From positions 1 to 32,140 of the forward strand of contig NZ_JAODNM010000151.1 of NCBI RefSeq assembly GCF_025464955.1: a stretch of 32,140 nucleotides of DNA, in the 5' to 3' direction. Shown one piece after another: positions 8,145-16,895 of this stretch. The translations under genes were made by a program, and so were the position numbers. The first letter of the stretch is position 1. The number at the start of each line of letters is the position of its first letter. This DNA comes from Amycolatopsis sp. GTDB taxonomy: Bacteria > Actinomycetota > Actinomycetes > Mycobacteriales > Pseudonocardiaceae. Under the pieces are notes generated by a model. The model had not been told where the DNA came from. It worked only from the letters and a program-made list of their open reading frames with translations, and did not search any database.

Positions 8145-10889
8145 TCAGTCCGTTGTGGACGAAGGCGGCAGCTGGTCCATCGCGGCGGGCAGGGCGCCGC
8201 GCCCGGACACCCCGAGCTTGCGGTAGACGCTGGTGAGGTGCTTTTCCACCGTGCGCGGGGTGACGTCGACCTTCTCCGCGATCAGCTGGTTGGTCAGACC
8301 GCGCGCGGCGAGCTCGGCGATCCGGTGTTCCGAACAGGTCAGCGCGGGGCGAGGAGCCGGTGCCTGAGGTGCCTCGCCGGGCGTGGGCACGAGCCAGGGC
8401 GCTTCGTGCTCATCGGCGAGGGCGAGACCCTGCTCCCGCTGGCGTTGCGACTCGGCGGGATCGCTCTGCTCGAGGCGCTTTCCCAGCAGCAGTCCCGTTT
8501 TCGCCTGCTCCACCCGATTGACGGAGCCGTTGAGCACGGCAGCGGATCGCCGGAGCAGCTCGATGCCCGCGTTGCCTTCGGTGATGCTGCCCCACACGCG
8601 GAGCGCGCGGCCCTGGCCTTGTAGCGTTCCCCACTCGACCGTACGGGCGTGCTCCTCCTCGATCAGCTCCTCCGCGGCCGCTCGCTGGCCGAGCCTGTGG
8701 TGTAGCAGCGCGGCCCAGCTCCGCCACGGCACCAGCTCAGGATTGCGCCACCCGGCGGCGTCGAGTTCCCGGCCGCAGGCATGGAAGTACTCCAGCGCGA
8801 CGGGATGGTTCCCGGTCGTCGCCGCGAGCCCGCCGCGCACCAGCTTGCCCAGCCACGATGTGCCGCCGGCGTCGTAATCGTTGCAGCGGCCCAGGAACCG
8901 CGCGGCCGTCGCGGCGTCACCGGTGCCCATCGCGGCGAGCACCAGTGCGTGGGTACATCCCTCGGAGGCAGACGGGAGGGTGTGGTTCGCCAGATCCAGC
9001 GCCAGCCCGGCGAGGCCGGCGGCTTCGGCGGTCTTGCCCTGGCGCACGGCGATCAGCGCCCGCTGCACGGTGACGAACACGCGGGCCGCCGGCGCACTGA
9101 CCCGGCGTTCCTGGATGGCGATGAGATCCAGCCAGGTGACGGCCTGGTCCAGCGCGTCGGCGAGGATCAACGAGCGTACGACCAGCGGGGTCGCGGTGTG
9201 TACCTGCTCCATCGTGGCCGGTTCACGCCGGACGATTCGTTCGCCCAGTTCGGTCACCCGCGCCGAGCCCGAGCCCGACATCGTCGCGGCGAAGATCAGC
9301 GAGCCGACGAGCTCGCGTTCGCCGGCCGTGGCCAGCGGCGGATGTTCGCCGAGCCCGGCCAGCCGGTCGACGGCGTCGGCGAGGTCGGCAGGATCGCGGT
9401 GCCGGGCGTACCGCACCCTGGCCTCGAGCCTGAGCGACATCTCGTGGGACTCGCCGGACAACTCGGCCGGATCACCGAGCTCGGTCCGCAGTCCCTCCAG
9501 CAGGTCCAGCGCCTGCCCCGGATGCTGGCCGAGGGTCAGCGGTTCGATCCGGACGGCCGCCCGGCAGCGGTCGATGGTCGACGCGAACAGCGGCAGTGCT
9601 TCGGAGAGGTGCTGGGCGGACAGCAACGGGTCGAAGCGGCGTTCCGCGGTGGCGAGGTCGACGAGCAGCTGCGCCCGGCCGGCGTCGTCGGGAGTGCAGC
9701 TGAGCAGCGCGCACCGGAGGTACCGGGTCGCGGTCTCGAACTCGCCCCGCGCAGAGGTCGTCCTGGCGGCCGACCGCAGCACTTCGACCGCCCAGGGTGC
9801 CGGGTCGTGGTCCGCGTGGACCAGGTGCGCGGCGACGTCTTCGGCGGGGGAGTCGCAGCCGTGCAACAGCTCGGCGAGCCTGAAGTGCAGGACGGCCCAC
9901 TGCTGTGTCGGCATCGACTGCTCGACCGCATCGAGGACCGAAGGGTGGAAGAAGTGGTGCGGTGGCAAGGGATTCAGCAGCCCGAGCCGGGCAAGTGAAT
10001 CCGCGGCCTCGGCGCAGTCGGCCGGCGCCAGGCAGGCGAGCGTGCACAGCAGGTCGCGGCTGTCCCGCTCATCCAGGACGGCCAGCGCGTGGGCGAACCG
10101 CCGGACGGGCTCGGGCTGAGACCGCAGGCAGGCCATGATGCGCTGGCGCAGTGCGGTGGGCAGGAGCTGCCGGACGGCTTCGGCGTGTTCGGCGATCGGG
10201 TGATAGCCCAGCTGGCGCAGGTCGGTCAGGATCGACATCAGGAACAGCGGGCGCCCGGCCGAGGTTTCGTGGCAGGAGCGGACGAAACTGTCGTCGCCGG
10301 GTTCACCGAACTCCTCGGCTACGGCGATTTTCGTGGCACCGGGGGACAACGGTCCGAGCGTGAGGTGCCTGGTCGCTCGTCCCGCGATCTCGCGGAGGGC
10401 GGACTGGTCGGCCAGCGGATCGCCTTCGCGGACCGTGACCACGACGACGATCGAGAGCTCGCCGAGCCGCTCGGTCAACCGGTTCAGCCAGTCGAGTGAA
10501 GCGGTGTCGGCCCAGTGGGCGTCGTCGACCAGTATCAGCAGCGGGCTCTCCCCGCTCAACTCCCGCACCAGCTCGTGCAGGTTCTCGAGCACCTGGTTTT
10601 CTGTCGTTTCGGTGAACGGACTGCCTCGCTGCTCGGAGAGGGCGAGCAGCAGCGCCGAATCGAGGAGCTGATGGACCATGCCGCAGGCGAAATCCCGTTC
10701 GGACAGTGCGCAACTGGCCTGCAGGGCGGTCACGCCTTCGGCGAGGGCGTGCTCCCGTAACGCGTGGATCAGCCGGGACTTGCCCGCTCCCAGCCCTCCG
10801 CCGATCACGACGAGCTGGCCGCGGCCGACCCGCGCCTGCCGCAGGGAAGCAGTTACCGATGCGATTTCGGGTTCCCGCTCGAGAAGCAC
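8145..10889 (-). CDS. LAL-family LuxR regulator, copy 3
   Basis: A LAL regulator of about 914 residues. Walker A is GGLGAGKS (about 31-38) and Walker B is LLILVDDAHWAD, followed by a long helical middle. The C-terminal LuxR HTH contains LTNQLIAEKVDVTPRTVEKHL and ends in a short Ser/Thr tail. The GTG at 10889 gives VLLEREPEIASV, which aligns with MLERESELAVL of copy 2, and GAGGAG lies 10 bases upstream. An ATG at 10931 would add 14 residues but has no Shine-Dalgarno. A TTA codon occurs at 10758-10760 (codon 44, just after Walker A). The gene converges on fruK copy 1 with no spacer. Target unknown; family certain, start less so. Confidence 0.92.
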   Translation of the reverse strand: MLLEREPEIASVTASLRQARVGRGQLVVIGGGLGAGKSRLIHALREHALAEGVTALQASCALSERDFACGMVHQLLDSALLLALSEQRGSPFTETTENQVLENLHELVRELSGESPLLILVDDAHWADTASLDWLNRLTERLGELSIVVVVTVREGDPLADQSALREIAGRATRHLTLGPLSPGATKIAVAEEFGEPGDDSFVRSCHETSAGRPLFLMSILTDLRQLGYHPIAEHAEAVRQLLPTALRQRIMACLRSQPEPVRRFAHALAVLDERDSRDLLCTLACLAPADCAEAADSLARLGLLNPLPPHHFFHPSVLDAVEQSMPTQQWAVLHFRLAELLHGCDSPAEDVAAHLVHADHDPAPWAVEVLRSAARTTSARGEFETATRYLRCALLSCTPDDAGRAQLLVDLATAERRFDPLLSAQHLSEALPLFASTIDRCRAAVRIEPLTLGQHPGQALDLLEGLRTELGDPAELSGESHEMSLRLEARVRYARHRDPADLADAVDRLAGLGEHPPLATAGERELVGSLIFAATMSGSGSARVTELGERIVRREPATMEQVHTATPLVVRSLILADALDQAVTWLDLIAIQERRVSAPAARVFVTVQRALIAVRQGKTAEAAGLAGLALDLANHTLPSASEGCTHALVLAAMGTGDAATAARFLGRCNDYDAGGTSWLGKLVRGGLAATTGNHPVALEYFHACGRELDAAGWRNPELVPWRSWAALLHHRLGQRAAAEELIEEEHARTVEWGTLQGQGRALRVWGSITEGNAGIELLRRSAAVLNGSVNRVEQAKTGLLLGKRLEQSDPAESQRQREQGLALADEHEAPWLVPTPGEAPQAPAPRPALTCSEHRIAELAARGLTNQLIAEKVDVTPRTVEKHLTSVYRKLGVSGRGALPAAMDQLPPSSTTD
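10758..10760 (-). other. TTA leucine codon in LAL copy 3
   Basis: In-frame TTA, codon 44 counted from the GTG at 10889 (…IHALREHA…). Rare in such GC-rich DNA; a candidate for developmental, bldA-type control (inference). Confidence 0.7.
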
Positions 10890-11163
10890 GTGGTCCAGAC
10901 TCCTCACGGGATTCGAAGGCGGTTGGCGCATGAGTTTATGGACGGGGGTGGTGCTTGTCGATCGAATGGACGATCGACGTCCCGGTCGCCGAGCCCAGTC
11001 AAGCGCATCGGTCACCCACAAAACACTAGTGTTGCTCGGTTCGGGGTGCGCGGCCGCGGAAGGAAACCGTGTTTCCTCGGGTCTGCACGCGGTGCGGGGC
11101 GAATGGTTGACGTCGCCGATCGGTGTTTCCTTGTGTCGGCTCTGTGTTGCTGCCGGGTTTTCC

Positions 11164-14016
11164 TCAGCGCTGTAAGGGTTTGTGCTCCAGGAAGGCGCGC
11201 AGGCCGGCGCGGCCGGTGACGTCGAGCTTGCGGTAGATCTTCGTGAGGCGGAGTTCTACCGTGCGTGTGGTGACCGACAGCGAGCTCGCGATGTCGGGGT
11301 TGGACCAGCCGGAGGCCGCGAGTGCGGCAAGGTGCTCTTCGGACTGGGACAGCATCGCGTGCCGGGTGACCGGCGCCGTCACGACCGGCGTCGTCCGGCG
11401 GGCGGCCAGCAGCCCGGACAGGTGGGCGACCCGGCCCCGCAGGTGGTTCGACCAATGCAGGGTCGGCACCGCTTCGGCGCTGCGCAGAAGCGCGGCGGCA
11501 ACGTCGAGTTCTCCGGTGTCGATGCGGAGCGCCGCCAACTCGGTTGCCGCGTCGACGAAGCGCAACCGCAAGGGGGAATCACGCAGGAGCTGCACGGCTT
11601 GTTCCAGGTCGTACGTGACCTGCGTGCCGTCGAGTGCCCGCCAGGCGTCCAGGTGCACCGAGCCGAGCACACCCGGGGAACCCCATTCCTTGGCCAGCTG
11701 GAGTTCTTCGGCGACCAGGCGGAGTGCGGCGGGGAGGTGGCCGGTCCGGCGGTGGGCTGTCGCGGCGAGGGTCCGCCAGCCCACCATGGCCGGGTTCGTC
11801 CACTGCCTGGTCGACAGGCCGCGGCCGGATTCCTGGAAGGCCCGCAACGCGGCTTCCGGTTTGCCGGAGGCGAGGTCCACGGCCCCGCGCGCGCACAGCA
11901 AGCCGGCCCAGCCGATGCCGTGTTCGGCATCGGGGAGCAGCTCGACGGCGGCCGTGCGGGCCGCGAGGTCGAGCTGTCCGCGTTCGAGGTGCAGCACGGT
12001 TTCGAGGGCGAGCAGAGCGGTCAGGGATCTGGGTGACCAGCAGCTGAGTGGAAGCTGCGCTCGTGCGGCGGCGGTGTCTTCGGCGGCCTCGTTCAGCCGA
12101 CCGTCCCGCCTGGCCATCGACGCTCGGGCGATGAGCGCCTGACCCGCCGCCGCCCTGGCGTTGCGGCGGTAGGCGTCGGCGAGTACGTCATCCAGCCCGG
12201 CCAGTGCTTCGTCGGCTTCGTCGGCGTACATCAGCGCGACGCTCGCGGCGATGCGCGGGATCAGCGGGCGATCCCGGCCACCGTCCCGGCTCAACGCGAT
12301 CCGGGCCAGCGCGCGGACGCGGACCCGGCCGCGGCCGCGGCACGCCAGCTGCCACGCGACGACCGCGGCCTGGACGGGGTCGGTGGGCAGGTCGGGCAGC
12401 GCGGGTAACGAGCCTGGGGGGAAGGCGCCTTCGCCGAGGCTGTCTTCCTCGGCGAGCTTGCCCAGCGCGATCAGCGGGGCCAGCGCGGCCGGGTCGAGAT
12501 TCGGCCGCGCGCAGACGGAGGTGATCACGCGGCCGCAGCTGGGTGCGTCGCCACGGGCAAAAAGCAGGTCGGCGGCATGGACAAGGAGCGCACCGTCGGA
12601 GTCGCCGTCCGGGGCGAGCAACACCTGCTGCAGCCGCCGGTCACTTCCCTCCGGGGAATCCCGCAGCTCGGCAGCGGCCAGTTCGACCAGCAGACCTCGA
12701 CGCCGGCTGGGGGCAAGCGGCTCGCGCAACGCCCGGTAAAGCAGCGCGGACGTCGCCACATAGCTGCCGTCGGCGCGATGGCGCTCGACGGCCCGGCACA
12801 GCGTGTCCAGTACCCACGGCAGGCCGATCGGCGGGGTGTCGAGCAGGAGCCTGCCCAGCTCGACGTCGGCGATAGCCGCGTGATGCCCGAGGTGGGCGGC
12901 CCGGGTGCAGAGGTCCTGGCGGACGGTGGCCGGCATGCCCGCCAGCACCGTCCTCGCGATCTGCGCGGTGGCTGGGCGCGGGTCGCCGGACGTGGTCGCC
13001 AGGCCATGGCTGACCAGCAGGGCGAGCGACCTGGCCGGCGGGGTGGTCTGCGACGCGGCCAGCTTGCGCACGAGGTCGAAGTCGAGTCCGTCGCCGCCGA
13101 CGGCCATCGCGCGCAGCAGGGCGAGCGCGTCGGCAGGCAGTTCCGCGGTGAGGTCTTCGAGGTACTGCCCGGTGGCTTCGGCAGCGCGAAGTGACAAGGC
13201 GGGCAGCTGGTCGGCGGCGGCCCGCAGGCCCGTCCGCGCGTACCGGTCCATCGTCGCCTTGAGGACCGAGGGGAGCCCTCCGGTGATGGTCAGCGCGTGC
13301 GCGACGAACTCCTCGTCGACCGCGCCCGGGCAGCAGGCGGTGATCAGGTCGCGGACTCCGGCGATGCTCAGCGGTCCCAGTTTCAGTACACGGGCAGGAA
13401 CGACTTGGCCGCCGCCTGCCGGCCACGGCCCGTCGGCTTGTTCGTCGTCGAGTTCGGGTGCGTCACCCCGGACGGCGCAGACCAGCACCGCGCGGGTGCA
13501 GTGCAGCCGGCGGACGAGTGAGCGGATCCACAGGCGCGACGCGGGGTCTGCCCACTGGGCATCGTCCACGGCGATCAGTAGCGGCTGTTTTCGGGCCAGG
13601 GCAAGGAATTCGTCACAGGGAGCGGGAATTCCGCCGGAGTGTTCCGACGGCGTCGGAGGACGGTTCGGCGCGAGCGCGGCCGTGAGCTGGGCGACCAGTC
13701 CGTAAGGGACCTCCGCCTCGGCGTGCGAACACCGCATGTGGAGCGTCCGGATCCCGGACATCTTGGCCAGTGCCACGGTTCTTCGCAGGAGGCTGGTGCG
13801 GCCGGTCCCCGGCCTTCCGGTGAGCGTGAGAACCGACGAGCCGCCCGAATCCAGGCCGGCGAGGGCGTCGCGGAGGACCTGCTCCTCGGCGGAACGCTCG
13901 ACCAGCGGCCCGCCGGGAACCTCGTCCGCTCTGTTCGGCGCGGCAGGGGCCGCGAGGCGCGTTGACGGGATCACCATTGCCAGGGCAGGGCGATCGGACA
14001 CCCTGGGCTCGGACAT
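11164..14016 (-). CDS. LAL-family LuxR regulator, copy 4, with Arg in Walker A
   Basis: A 950-residue LAL regulator. The ATG at 14016 is preceded by a good Shine-Dalgarno, CAGGAGCC (minus strand of 14021-14028); a longer open frame to 14124 lacks one. About 35 low-complexity residues precede the NTPase. The P-loop reads GRPGTGRTS (residues 67-75), so residue 73 is Arg (codon CGC, 13798-13800) where family members have Lys. Walker B is LLIAVDDAQWAD. The C-terminal LuxR HTH contains WSNPDIASSLSVTTRTVELRL. Two TTA codons are visible, at 12406-12408 and 11173-11175. The Lys-to-Arg change may weaken ATP binding or hydrolysis (inference). It has its own 670-base upstream region and is probably monocistronic. 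Confidence 0.92.
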   Translation of the reverse strand: MSEPRVSDRPALAMVIPSTRLAAPAAPNRADEVPGGPLVERSAEEQVLRDALAGLDSGGSSVLTLTGRPGTGRTSLLRRTVALAKMSGIRTLHMRCSHAEAEVPYGLVAQLTAALAPNRPPTPSEHSGGIPAPCDEFLALARKQPLLIAVDDAQWADPASRLWIRSLVRRLHCTRAVLVCAVRGDAPELDDEQADGPWPAGGGQVVPARVLKLGPLSIAGVRDLITACCPGAVDEEFVAHALTITGGLPSVLKATMDRYARTGLRAAADQLPALSLRAAEATGQYLEDLTAELPADALALLRAMAVGGDGLDFDLVRKLAASQTTPPARSLALLVSHGLATTSGDPRPATAQIARTVLAGMPATVRQDLCTRAAHLGHHAAIADVELGRLLLDTPPIGLPWVLDTLCRAVERHRADGSYVATSALLYRALREPLAPSRRRGLLVELAAAELRDSPEGSDRRLQQVLLAPDGDSDGALLVHAADLLFARGDAPSCGRVITSVCARPNLDPAALAPLIALGKLAEEDSLGEGAFPPGSLPALPDLPTDPVQAAVVAWQLACRGRGRVRVRALARIALSRDGGRDRPLIPRIAASVALMYADEADEALAGLDDVLADAYRRNARAAAGQALIARASMARRDGRLNEAAEDTAAARAQLPLSCWSPRSLTALLALETVLHLERGQLDLAARTAAVELLPDAEHGIGWAGLLCARGAVDLASGKPEAALRAFQESGRGLSTRQWTNPAMVGWRTLAATAHRRTGHLPAALRLVAEELQLAKEWGSPGVLGSVHLDAWRALDGTQVTYDLEQAVQLLRDSPLRLRFVDAATELAALRIDTGELDVAAALLRSAEAVPTLHWSNHLRGRVAHLSGLLAARRTTPVVTAPVTRHAMLSQSEEHLAALAASGWSNPDIASSLSVTTRTVELRLTKIYRKLDVTGRAGLRAFLEHKPLQR

Positions 14017-14686
14017 GATTGGCTCCTGTCCTGGAATTTTCGGACTGCTGCAGGCGCCGGTCGCAGGTATCAGTGCGCGAAGAGCCCGAAGTGGAACAGT
14101 CGGCTCGGACTGGACGCCGCTCACCTACCCAGGCTCCGCTGTCCGGGAGATGCCGCCGCGCGGGGGAAAAACCAACAGGGGTGCGGTGAGGCGCCTACCG
14201 GGTTGGGGCTGGAGGCGGGCCGCACAAGGGCCCGCCGACGATCGATACGGTCCGGACCTGATCAGTGCTGTGGACGTGATCACGTCCTTCCCGGCGTCTC
14301 CCGGCGAGGGTGTTGCCGGGTGAGGCGTAACCCGTTCGCATGAACGGTACAAACCGCACTGTAGTGAGCAGAATGTTGGTTTGCAACCCACATAGTGCCG
14401 ATATAATCGTGTTTGTCCGTATTGTTCATCTGCGTTTACTTGCGGAAGGGAAATATCACGACCAAACACGAATGAGATTCACGACTGGTCGATCACTCTT
14501 GGTTGCAGATCGGCACTGAGGGGAAGCGGCCGCCGGGTCACCTGCGTCGCCGCAAAGCGGACCACCTGCCGGTCACGCATCCCGTCGGCGGCGGCCGTCC
14601 CGCGGGGTGCGCCGAGTGGACATTCCGCGGATTCGAGAATCGTTGGCACCATGGGGTGGGTGCGGGCGTTGTCCGGTCCGAACAGC
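14017..14686. other. Long intergenic region upstream of LAL copy 4
   Basis: No convincing gene. The block at about 14330-14510 is unusually AT-rich for this genome and holds several dyads: CCGTTC-GCAT-GAACGG (14332-14347), CACT-GT-AGTG (14358-14367), and a wide pair TCGTGTTTG (14407-14415) / CAAACACGA (14463-14471). TATAAT occurs on the plus strand at 14402-14407, with TTGCAA 15 bases upstream. The run TGTTTGTCCGTATTGTTC (14410-14427), followed by TGCGTTTA (14431-14438), resembles DeoR-type operator DNA. Control of LAL copy 4, or a small RNA, are the possible roles. Confidence 0.4.
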
Positions 14687-15343
14687 TCACGCGAGCCGGC
14701 GGAGGCCGTCGTAGACTCGCCGCATCAGTTCCACGGTCGGCCTGCCGTCAGCGGTGCGGGTGATTTCGTGCGGCGTCAGCAGGTTCGCGGTCAGGGCGTC
14801 GCCGATCAACACCCGCGCCACCCCGAGCGGGGCTCGCAGATGCGCCGCTATCTCCGCCACCGAAGTCGGTACCCGGCACAGTTCGCAGATCAGCTGGTGA
14901 TCGGTGGTCATCGCGGGGTCCGCGAGCGGCGCCGCGCCGGTCCTGGTGGTCGAGAGCAGGGTTTCGAGCCGCAGGTCGTAGGTGGTACTCGCGCGGCCGC
15001 CGGTGCGGACGTAGGGCCTGGTCATCGTCGTCGCCGGCCCGTCGTCTTCAGGGGCGGAATTCCAGTAGTCGTCCTCGGCGTCGATGATCGGCTGCGGGAC
15101 CAGGGGAGTGCCGTCCTCTTGTTCTCTGTCTGCCGCGGCGACGTCCTCGTCGACTGCGCTCTCTTCGGGTGCGGCCTGCTCGACGTCGTCCGGGTCGGCT
15201 GTCGCCACGGGTGCGGCCGCTGCGTCCTCCGCGGGCCGGGGCACGAAATCGTGGTCCGCCCAGGCCTGGTAGTCGTGCCAGCCGCCGAACGTGAGCGGGT
15301 GGTACGTCCGGGAATCTGCGTTCCGCCGGTGGGACTTCTTCAT
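14687..15343 (-). CDS. Orphan DUF742-domain protein with acidic N-terminal extension
   Basis: A 218-residue soluble protein. The C-terminal half (about 107-218) is a DUF742 domain, shown by RPYVRTGGRA, LRLETLLSTT, ICELCRVPTSVAEIAAHLRAPLGVARVLIGD reading into NLLTPHEI, and the winged-helix-like end. Family members (CvnC) normally sit in four-gene 'conservons' with a sensor kinase, a roadblock protein and a small GTPase. None of those is adjacent here. The first 106 residues form a low-complexity, Asp/Glu/Ala-rich extension that most DUF742 proteins lack. I took the ATG at 15343, with TGAGGAA upstream; a shorter start at 15025 (MTRPYV) would give a bare DUF742. Function unknown; a nucleotide-switch-linked regulator is the family expectation. 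Confidence 0.82.
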   Translation of the reverse strand: MKKSHRRNADSRTYHPLTFGGWHDYQAWADHDFVPRPAEDAAAAPVATADPDDVEQAAPEESAVDEDVAAADREQEDGTPLVPQPIIDAEDDYWNSAPEDDGPATTMTRPYVRTGGRASTTYDLRLETLLSTTRTGAAPLADPAMTTDHQLICELCRVPTSVAEIAAHLRAPLGVARVLIGDALTANLLTPHEITRTADGRPTVELMRRVYDGLRRLA

Positions 15344-16182
15344 GGTCTGACCCGGTTCCTCAGAGTGGAGTGGGACGGCCGTGGCAGATCGGGTCGAGCT
15401 GGATCACGTGACGATGGGCAGCCGACTGGATCCTTGCAGCCCGGACGAGCGTGCGGTGCCTCGAAGGTACGGTCGGGCAGCCAGGTGGGTAAACGAAGGC
15501 AAAACAAGCGCAGGAGTTGCGAGTCGACATCAAGAGCTACTACGGTCGCCTGGCAGGTGCTACACCAGAGTCAACCAAGTACCAGGTGTAGTAGAGTGTC
15601 AGCCCGGCGAAGTGCCAGTGCGGTCAAGTAGCTGCGCAGTCGAGTTCAGGAGCAGCGCGAACCGGTGGTTCGTCACTTTTGCCATATGCGATCCGTGCCC
15701 ATCCCCGGGTCGCTTTCCGTAAATGTTTGCCAATTTCGCCGAGGATTCCACCCGGCCGTTGCCTTTATGCCGTGTGTAGTCTTCGGCGTTGAAGGTTAAA
15801 TCTGTATCAAATGTCTTGCGAAGTGCTCCGCGGGCAATTGTCGCCGCGGTTCCTACGTGGTGGGAAACGAGTGCTCCCCGGTCCAGGCTGTCCGGTCGGT
15901 GAACAGTGGGCGTTCGGATATTTCGGTCCCGTTAACTGCATAAGGCCTGGTCCAGGGTTTGGCGGCGCCTGGGCAGCGAGAGTCTTCGGGGGTACCGAAC
16001 CGCACCGAACCCCACCCCCTGTACCCGAACCATGAGGGCTTCGGACCACAGTCTTTGGGTTTGCGCTTCGTCGTTTGTTGACTCCCTTTGGTGACAACGC
16101 TCATAGTGTGCGAAGAACGACATGGAGTGAGTTCTCAAGCCACGGCACGTCTTCAGTTGTCGAAGAGAGGAATGGTCGTCGA
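15344..16182. other. Divergent intergenic region between the DUF742 and PAS-LuxR genes
   Basis: Eight hundred bases without a supportable gene. CTACTAC (15537-15543) and CTACACC (15560-15566) can each pair with parts of GGTGTAGTAG (15585-15594), giving two mutually exclusive stems. From about 15660 the sequence is comparatively AT-rich. A plausible promoter for the PAS-LuxR gene lies near 16078-16107 and is listed separately. Confidence 0.4.
16078..16107 (+). promoter_or_regulatory. Putative promoter of the PAS-LuxR gene
   Basis: TTGACT (16078-16083) and CATAGT (16102-16107) are 18 bases apart, about 75 bases before the ATG at 16183. The hexamers fit the general -35/-10 consensus moderately well. 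Inferred by eye only. Confidence 0.4.
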
Positions 16183-16875
16183 ATGAGTACAGACACCGCC
16201 ACCGGCTTGGTGCAACGCACGAGCAGTACTGATTCGGAACCTCGGCCCGATGGCTTCACTGACGTCTTCCGCTCGTTTTTCGACCGGTCGGGGATGTGCC
16301 TCGCCAGCCTGGACCCGCGGGTGCGGGTAGTGGAGGCCAACGTGGACTTCTTCCGTCAGTTCGGCCGCTCGTCCGCGGAGGTCTGCGGCCGCAGCTTCTG
16401 CGACCTGCTGCACCCGAGCGTGCGGGAGAAAGTGGAGCAGCAGTTCGGGCGGTTGACCGAGGGCGGGCGCACGCGGTTCGCCGAGCAGGTGGTTGGCGTC
16501 CGCCCAGGCGAGTCGGCGTTCACCGGTGAGTTGACCGGGATCGCCGTGCACCGGGCGAGCGGCCAGGTCGACAGCATCATGGTGCTCGTGTGTCCGGAGA
16601 AGTCCGAGCACGACCCGCAGCTGCTGACCGGTCGCAAGAAGCTGCTGACCGCGATGGACGCCCGCATCCTGGAAGGCGTCGCCGGAGGTGTGTCGACAGT
16701 GCAGCTCGCGGCGATGTTGTACCTCAGCCGCGGTGGTGTCGAGTACCACGTCAGCACGCTGCTGCGGAAGCTGAAGGTGTCGAACCGGCCCGCCCTGGTG
16801 TCGAAGGCCTTCTCGATGGGGATCTTCGCGGTCGGCTCATGGCCGCCGAGGGTCCTGCCTGGCTACATCAAGTAG
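16183..16875 (+). CDS. PAS-LuxR family transcriptional activator (PimM-like)
   Basis: A 230-residue regulator with an N-terminal PAS sensor domain (about 28-135, including VRVVEANVDFFRQFGRS and CGRSFCDLLHPSVRE) and a C-terminal LuxR HTH (about 152-215). The HTH end, LYLSRGGVEYHVSTLLRKLK plus VGSWPPRVLPGYIK, is the signature of the PAS-LuxR activators of polyene gene clusters (PimM type). Those proteins bind a 16-bp palindrome near the -35 of target promoters. The ATG at 16183 follows AGAGAGGAA (about 10 bases upstream). The gene ends 20 bases from the convergent deoR copy 2. Two sequences resembling the family operator lie in front of the ligase and amine oxidase genes in this window, so those are candidate targets (inference). 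The PAS ligand is unknown. Confidence 0.9.
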   Translation: MSTDTATGLVQRTSSTDSEPRPDGFTDVFRSFFDRSGMCLASLDPRVRVVEANVDFFRQFGRSSAEVCGRSFCDLLHPSVREKVEQQFGRLTEGGRTRFAEQVVGVRPGESAFTGELTGIAVHRASGQVDSIMVLVCPEKSEHDPQLLTGRKKLLTAMDARILEGVAGGVSTVQLAAMLYLSRGGVEYHVSTLLRKLKVSNRPALVSKAFSMGIFAVGSWPPRVLPGYIK

Positions 16876-16895
16876 CAGTGTGCCGGACTGGGTCC

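Noticed and set aside
14125..14469. Minus-strand open frame upstream of LAL copy 4
   Set aside because: No ribosome-binding site or motif; it overlaps the AT-rich regulatory block.
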